A stretch of 64,000 nucleotides of DNA from JAZSNA01 sp045536135 (GTDB lineage Bacteria; Pseudomonadota; Alphaproteobacteria; CAAHEQ01; UBA3637), in assembly GCA_045536135.1 (NCBI GenBank), contig JAZSNA010000003.1:47158-111157 (forward strand). Direction: 5' to 3'. This document shows, piece by piece, positions 59,381 to 64,000 of this stretch (position 1 is the stretch's first letter; every line of letters begins with the position of its first letter). Under the pieces are notes generated by a model. That model had not been told where the DNA came from and searched no databases. It saw nothing but the letters and a program-made list of their open reading frames with translations. The position numbers were made by a program, and so were the translations under genes.

Positions 59381-62020
59381 ATGCTAGATAAAACATTTAA
59401 TCCAACAACTGTTGAAGGGATTATTTCTCAAAAATGGGAAGACAAAAAACTATTTGCTTGTCAGCCCAATTCAAATAAACCACCCTTTTCTGTCATCATT
59501 CCGCCACCGAATGTCACAGGTAATCTTCACATCGGACATGCATTAAATAACTCGGTGCAAGATTTACTGTGTCGTTTTAAGCGAATGAAAGGATTTGATG
59601 TTTTATGGCAACCGGGGATGGACCATGCCGGAATAGCGACTCAAATGGTTGTTGAACGGCAATTGGCAAAATCCGGAATATCCCGCCACGATTTAGGTCG
59701 TGAAAAATTCATTGAAAAAGTATGGGAATGGAAAGCCGAATCGGGCGGACAAATTTTTAAACAACTCCGTCGTTTGGGTGCCTCTTGCGATTGGGACCGT
59801 GAACGTTTTACGATGGATGAAGGATTATCTCGTGCCGTTTTAAAAATATTCGTCAAAATGTATAAAGACGGTTTAATTTATAAAGACAAAAGACTGGTCA
59901 ATTGGGATTCTAAACTTCAAACCGCTATTTCCGATTTAGAAGTTATTGAAAAAGAAACAATCGGCAAAATGTGGTACTTTAAATATGTTGTGGAAGAAAA
60001 TCCCAACGAATTCATCATGATCGGGACAACCCGTCCGGAAACATTATTTGGTGATACGGCGGTTGCAGTAAACGCCGAAGACGAACGATACAAACATTTA
60101 ATTGGAAAGAATGTTTTAATACCGATTATCAACAAACCAATCCCCGTTGTTGCCGACATCCATGCGGATCCGACAAAAGGAACCGGTGCGGTTAAAATTA
60201 CACCAGCTCATGATTTTAACGACTTTGAAGTGGGCAAACGCCATAATTTACCAATGGTAAACATTTTGACCAAAGAAGCTAAACTCAACGAGAACGTTCC
60301 TGAAAAGTATCAAGGAATGACACCGATACAGGCTCGTGATTTAGTGCTTGAAGATATAAAAGCTTTGGGCTTATATGACCATGAGGAAGATAATCCGATG
60401 GTTATCCCATACGGTGATCGGAGTGACGTTATTATTGAGCCTTGGTTAACAGATCAATGGTTCGTTGACGCTCCAAAATTAGCGGTTAAGGCGATTGAAG
60501 CCGTTAAAGAAGGCGATATGCAATTTGTCCCGCAAAACTGGGAAAATACTTATTTTGAATGGATGAATAACATTCAACCTTGGTGTATTTCCAGACAACT
60601 TTGGTGGGGACATCAAGTTCCGGTTTGGTATGGTCCGGACGGTGCACAATTCTGTGAAGAAACGGAACAAGAAGCCTTACAAGCAGCTCAAAACCACTAT
60701 GGTCATCCAACCGAATTAAAGCGAGATACCGATGTTTTAGATACTTGGTTTTCTTCCGGATTGTGGGCGTTTTCTACATTAGGTTGGCCGGATGACACAG
60801 TGGAATTATCCAGATATTATCCGACTTCCGTTTTAGTGACGGCTTTTGATATTATATTCTTTTGGGTTGCTCGCATGATGATGATGTCAATGTATGCGAT
60901 GGGACAAGTTCCATTCCGTCAATGTTATATTCATGGCCTTGTCCGTGATGAGCAAGGACGAAAAATGTCAAAATCAAAAGGCAACGGCATTGATCCGCTT
61001 GAAATGTGTGATAAATATGGGACAGATGCCCTCCGCTTTGCCCTATTAATTCAAGCCGGCCACGGTCGTGATGTTTTGATGTCCGATAACCGAGTTGAAG
61101 CTTATCGTAACTTTACTACAAAGATTTGGAATGCGGCCCGCTTTTGTGAGATGAATTCCTGTCAAACGGATGCTGATTTTGATATTTCTTCGGTCGAAAG
61201 TCCAATTTCCAAATGGATATTATCTAAATTACAAAAAGTATCCGTCTCTGTATCCGATTCGATTGATAATTTTTCGTTTAATGAAGCATCCAACACGATT
61301 TATCATTTTATTTGGGATGAATTCTGCAACACATACTTGGAACTGATAAAACCGATATTATTTGATGAGAATTCGTCTCAAAAATCAGAGATTCAACATA
61401 TAACGGCATTTGTTTTTGAAAATATTTTAAAAATATTACAACCGTTTATGCCCTTTATCAGTGAAGAACTTTGGTCTAAAACAAAAGACCGTGCCAACAT
61501 GATTATGGAAGAAAGTTGGCCAGAGTTCAATCAATTTAACTTTGAAAAAGAAGAATCTGATTTGGATTGGGTTTTAAGCTTAACTTCCCTTATTCGCTCT
61601 ACCCGTTCGGATGTTCATATTCCGCCGGCTTCCAGAATTACCTTGGAAATCAAAGATATTTCTGCGGATAAAAAAGATTTGATTGCTGATTTTACAACAA
61701 CCATCAAGTCTTTATGCCGAATTGAGGAAATCTGTTTTGTATCCGAAACAACACCCGAATCGGCTAGTTGTGTTTTTGAAGGCATATCTTTATCAATTCC
61801 ACTGTCCGGATTAATCGATTTATCTTCGGAAAAAGAAAAAATAAATAAAGAAATTGAGAATTTGTCTTCCTTTATCACTCGGAACCAAGCGATGCTAAAC
61901 AATCCGGACTTTGTATCAAAAGCACCAGAAAAGGTTGTCAGCGATAAAAGAACAGCTATTGAAAAAGCTCAAACAGATATTGAAAAATTAAAAGAAAATC
62001 TTTTAAAAATCGGGGGATAA
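59381..62020 (+). CDS. valS: Valyl-tRNA synthetase
   Basis: 879-residue class I synthetase charging tRNA-Val. HIGH motif in PPNVTGNLHIGHALN, KMSKS motif in GRKMSKSKGNGIDP, editing CP1 domain with GTTRPETLFGDTAVAV, WCISRQLWWGHQVPVWY and a C-terminal coiled coil starting about residue 810. I start at 59381 (MLDKTFNP) after AAAGGG; an earlier in-frame ATC-region start would lie inside the attenuator. Confidence 0.97.
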   Translation: MLDKTFNPTTVEGIISQKWEDKKLFACQPNSNKPPFSVIIPPPNVTGNLHIGHALNNSVQDLLCRFKRMKGFDVLWQPGMDHAGIATQMVVERQLAKSGISRHDLGREKFIEKVWEWKAESGGQIFKQLRRLGASCDWDRERFTMDEGLSRAVLKIFVKMYKDGLIYKDKRLVNWDSKLQTAISDLEVIEKETIGKMWYFKYVVEENPNEFIMIGTTRPETLFGDTAVAVNAEDERYKHLIGKNVLIPIINKPIPVVADIHADPTKGTGAVKITPAHDFNDFEVGKRHNLPMVNILTKEAKLNENVPEKYQGMTPIQARDLVLEDIKALGLYDHEEDNPMVIPYGDRSDVIIEPWLTDQWFVDAPKLAVKAIEAVKEGDMQFVPQNWENTYFEWMNNIQPWCISRQLWWGHQVPVWYGPDGAQFCEETEQEALQAAQNHYGHPTELKRDTDVLDTWFSSGLWAFSTLGWPDDTVELSRYYPTSVLVTAFDIIFFWVARMMMMSMYAMGQVPFRQCYIHGLVRDEQGRKMSKSKGNGIDPLEMCDKYGTDALRFALLIQAGHGRDVLMSDNRVEAYRNFTTKIWNAARFCEMNSCQTDADFDISSVESPISKWILSKLQKVSVSVSDSIDNFSFNEASNTIYHFIWDEFCNTYLELIKPILFDENSSQKSEIQHITAFVFENILKILQPFMPFISEELWSKTKDRANMIMEESWPEFNQFNFEKEESDLDWVLSLTSLIRSTRSDVHIPPASRITLEIKDISADKKDLIADFTTTIKSLCRIEEICFVSETTPESASCVFEGISLSIPLSGLIDLSSEKEKINKEIENLSSFITRNQAMLNNPDFVSKAPEKVVSDKRTAIEKAQTDIEKLKENLLKIGG

Positions 62021-62034
62021 AAAATCCCCCTTTT
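62012..62034 (+). terminator. Terminator overlapping the valS stop
   Basis: GGGGGAT and ATCCCCC arms around the stop codon, then TTTT. Confidence 0.7.
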
Positions 62035-62054
62035 AAAAGGAGGTCTATGATATA

Positions 62055-62086
62055 AAAAAACATCCCGATCGGGATGTTTTTTATTT
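62055..62086. terminator. Bidirectional terminator between valS and tRNA-Val
   Basis: The perfect palindrome CATCCCGATCGGGATG (62061-62076) is flanked by A on the left and T on the right. It ends both converging transcripts. Confidence 0.8.
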
Positions 62087-62163
62087 TGGTAGGCGGCGAG
62101 AGATTCGAACTCCCGACCCTCTCGGTGTAAACGAGATGCTCTAACCAGCTGAGCTAGCCGCCC
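62087..62163 (-). tRNA. tRNA-Val (TAC)
   Basis: A 77-base cloverleaf with encoded CCA. Acceptor GGGCGGC/GCCGCCT (first pair G-T), anticodon stem CTCGT/ACGAG-like with TAC, T loop TTCGAAT normal. It lies 67 bases after valS, convergent with it. Confidence 0.95.
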
Positions 62164-62235
62164 ATAAAAAAGGACAATATGTTCTTTCTATGACAAAAAG
62201 CTTATATCATCCTTTTTTAGACTTGTCAACAAAAA

Positions 62236-62511
62236 TTATTTGTTAACAGCATCTTTTAAGCCTTTACCGGCTTTAAACTTCGGTTGTTTAGATGCTTTAA
62301 TTTTGATTTTAGCACCTGTAGCCGGATTACGACCTTCTGTAGCAGCACGTTTTGTCACAGAAAATTTTCCGAATCCAACCAATGTGATTTCTTCACCTTT
62401 TTTCAAAGCTGCAGTCACAACTTCAACAAAAGCATCCAAAACACGGCCGGTTTCAGCTTTTGTGGATCCGGCAACAGTTGCCATTTTAGCAATCAAATCA
62501 TTTTTATTCAT
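62236..62511 (-). CDS. DNA-binding protein HU
   Basis: 91-residue protein: MNKNDLIAKMATVAGSTKAET, VVTAALKKGEEITLVGFGKF and AATEGRNPATGAKIKI (the DNA-binding arm). Nucleoid protein. Strong AAGGAG site; promoter upstream on minus. Confidence 0.95.
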   Translation of the reverse strand: MNKNDLIAKMATVAGSTKAETGRVLDAFVEVVTAALKKGEEITLVGFGKFSVTKRAATEGRNPATGAKIKIKASKQPKFKAGKGLKDAVNK

Positions 62512-62562
62512 AAGTATAACTCCTTATTTATTGTTAACTTTAACCTTTCGGTTGACGAATCC

Positions 62563-62590
62563 ATAATAGAACTTTTCACAGGCAAGTCAA
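62563..62590 (-). promoter_or_regulatory. Promoter of the HU gene
   Basis: On minus TTGACT (62590-62585), a 16-base spacer and TATTAT (62568-62563). Confidence 0.55.
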
Positions 62591-62792
62591 TAAAAAATAT
62601 TCAATTTTATCAATAAATCCTTGCTTTTGTGGCATATATACAACTTTTAATATATTTAAGTATTATCAACAACTACCTTAAATAGATAAAAAATTAAAAA
62701 AAAACTGACATAACATATAAATCACATCGATTCTATTATATATATATTATTTTTTCTCTGCTTGGCGATTCGTTAAAAAATAATAATACCTC

Positions 62793-62821
62793 TTGACAAA
62801 GGGATAAAATACATGTATAAG
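62793..62821 (+). promoter_or_regulatory. Promoter of rpsD
   Basis: TTGACA, a 17-base spacer and TATAAG, 94 bases before the start. Confidence 0.7.
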
Positions 62822-62827
62822 AAAGGC

Positions 62828-62905
62828 TCAACTTCCCGAGAATGAGGGTACGATTATTGAGACCACGTCGTTCCATGGGGGAACGAACTATCGGGATTAA
62901 CAAAA
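62828..62905 (+). promoter_or_regulatory. Candidate S4 leader of rpsD
   Basis: Outer stem TCCCGA (62834-62839) with TCGGGA (62891-62896) encloses an inner hairpin CGTTCC (62869-62874) with GGAACG (62880-62885). Such structured leaders often bind the encoded ribosomal protein. The outer stem closes just before the ribosome site. Confidence 0.5.
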
Positions 62906-62914
62906 GGAAGTTAA

Positions 62915-63529
62915 ATGTCTAAAAGAATTAATGCAAAAGGAAAAATTGAACGTCGTTTGGGCGAATCCTTGTGGGGTCGTGCCAAAAGTCCGTTTAACAA
63001 ACGTGAATACGGTCCGGGTCAACACGGTATGAATCGTGGTAAACCAACAGATTACGGTATTCAACTTCGTGCAAAACAAAAATTAAAAGGTTATTACGGA
63101 AATGTTTCCGAAAAATCTTTGGTTAAATACTTTAAGGAAGCTTTGCGTCGCAAGGGCGATACATCCGAAAACTTGGTTGGTATTTTAGAAACTCGTTTGG
63201 ATGCAATCGTTTATCGTATGAAATTCGTTCCGACGGTTTTTGCTTCTCGTCAATTTATTTCTCATGGACATATCTTGGTTAACGGGAAACGCGTTAACAT
63301 TCCATCATATTTGGTCAAAGTTGGCGATGAAATTGAAGTTGCTCCAAAAGCAAAAGAAATGGCAATGGTTTTGGAATCAATTGAATCATCTGAAAGAGAT
63401 ATTCCGGAATATATGTCCGTTGACACCAAAACATTAAAGGGAACATTCATTCGTGTTCCAAAATTGGATGAAATTCCGTATGCTTGTCATATGGAACCGA
63501 ACTTGGTCGTTGAATTTTATTCACGATAA
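62915..63529 (+). CDS. rpsD: Ribosomal protein uS4
   Basis: 204-residue protein. [22 protein letters not shown] near residue 18, [20 protein letters not shown] and the S4 domain with [34 protein letters not shown] are diagnostic. Initiates 30S assembly. AAAAGGAAG site precedes the ATG. Confidence 0.96.
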   Translation: MSKRINAKGKIERRLGESLWGRAKSPFNKREYGPGQHGMNRGKPTDYGIQLRAKQKLKGYYGNVSEKSLVKYFKEALRRKGDTSENLVGILETRLDAIVYRMKFVPTVFASRQFISHGHILVNGKRVNIPSYLVKVGDEIEVAPKAKEMAMVLESIESSERDIPEYMSVDTKTLKGTFIRVPKLDEIPYACHMEPNLVVEFYSR

Positions 63530-63542
63530 TTAAAAAAAGTTC

Positions 63543-63571
63543 TTGATTCTTTATTGAAAATTTGCTATAAA
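63543..63571 (+). promoter_or_regulatory. Promoter of tRNA-Gly
   Basis: TTGATT, a 17-base spacer and TATAAA, 12 bases before the tRNA. Confidence 0.65.
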
Positions 63572-63582
63572 GAATCGTCGGC

Positions 63583-63657
63583 GCGGGTGTAGCTCAGTGG
63601 TAGAGCGCAACCTTGCCAAGGTTGATGTCGAGGGTTCAATCCCCTTCGCCCGCTCCA
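63583..63657 (+). tRNA. tRNA-Gly (GCC)
   Basis: A 75-base cloverleaf with encoded CCA. Acceptor GCGGGTG/CGCCCGC, anticodon stem CAACC/GGTTG with GCC, T loop TTCAATC normal. Confidence 0.95.
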
Positions 63658-63662
63658 AAATA

Positions 63663-63695
63663 AAAAGGTCGTTTGAAATAAAACGGCCTTTTTAT
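63663..63695 (+). terminator. Terminator of tRNA-Gly
   Basis: AGGTCGTTT and AAACGGCCT arms with a short loop, then TTTTT. Confidence 0.8.
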
Positions 63696-64000
63696 TTTGG
63701 ATAAAACCCTTATATTTATTGACTTTTTAAAGGATATAACAATATCACATCTTAAAGAAAATACATCTGAAAAGAAAAAACAAATTGATTTTTTAAATAC
63801 AAAAACGAATCGATTCGCAACAAATATAAAATTAAATTCTATATTTTTCTTTTTTTATAAAAAAACATTTAAAAATCCCTAAATTATCAAAACAGGCACA
63901 AAATAACATTCTGCAAGTCATTGAAAAGCAATGTATTTTTACATCAAAAAAACCTTGGTTTTTTGCAAGCATTTTTTTTCATGATTTAAATATTTTTTTT
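63696..64000. other. AT-rich right end without a supported gene
   Basis: Very AT-rich sequence with long A and T runs; a short plus-strand frame here has no RBS and low-complexity content. I see no gene or motif. Confidence 0.6.

Overview
The window looks like the chromosome of a low-GC alphaproteobacterium, possibly an uncultured gut- or host-associated lineage. This is inferred from the rpsF-rpsR-rplI-rpsU block, the rpsD and HU genes, DUF2924 and DUF3489 phage proteins typical of alphaproteobacteria, and general AT richness. No 16S rRNA is present, so the lineage is not proven.

Layout. (1) Positions 1-2394 (minus) carry pheT (cut by the window edge) and pheS; this PheT has no EMAP-II tRNA-binding insert. 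(2) Positions 2478-8703 (plus) form an apparent operon led by tRNA-Phe(GAA): two radical SAM/SPASM proteins, an HD hydrolase, a divergent alanyl-tRNA-synthetase-like protein, an aminoglycoside-phosphotransferase-like kinase and a GT9-like glycosyltransferase. I do not recognise this combination as a described pathway, and it is my first candidate for a new system. It is followed by DUF4254, a proline iminopeptidase, a protein with an SGHYxP-type C-terminal domain and an S51-type peptidase. (3) Positions 12.2-44.4 kb hold a lambda-like (siphovirus) prophage, nearly all on minus. In transcription order it has DUF2924 and a serine recombinase, sigma- and replication-like genes, a phage SAM synthetase, a ParB-DNA methyltransferase, small conserved genes, a GmrSD-type defence gene, terminase, head, tail, three tandem tail-fibre paralogues, the tail tip and lysis genes. 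Its structural part is visibly less AT-rich than its flanks. (4) tRNA-Pro and a PHP-family phosphatase separate it from (5) positions 45.8-55.6 kb, a compact T7-like (podovirus) cassette with portal, scaffold, capsid, tail tube, tail nozzle, terminase and small membrane proteins but no polymerase, integrase or tail fibre. This is my second candidate, a domesticated or GTA-like particle. A divergent S24-like regulator sits beside it. (6) Positions 56.4-63.7 kb are host housekeeping: P-loop kinase, M23 peptidase, rpsF-rpsR-rplI-rpsU, valS behind a valine-rich leader peptide and attenuator, tRNA-Val, HU, rpsD and tRNA-Gly. The last 300 bases hold no gene I can support.

Working together: the phage MetK could supply SAM to the phage methyltransferase; the prophage GmrSD-like gene may guard the lysogen against other phages; and valS expression is probably set by charged tRNA-Val through ribosome stalling. 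Host promoters here share a clear TTGACA-17-TATAAT-like consensus.
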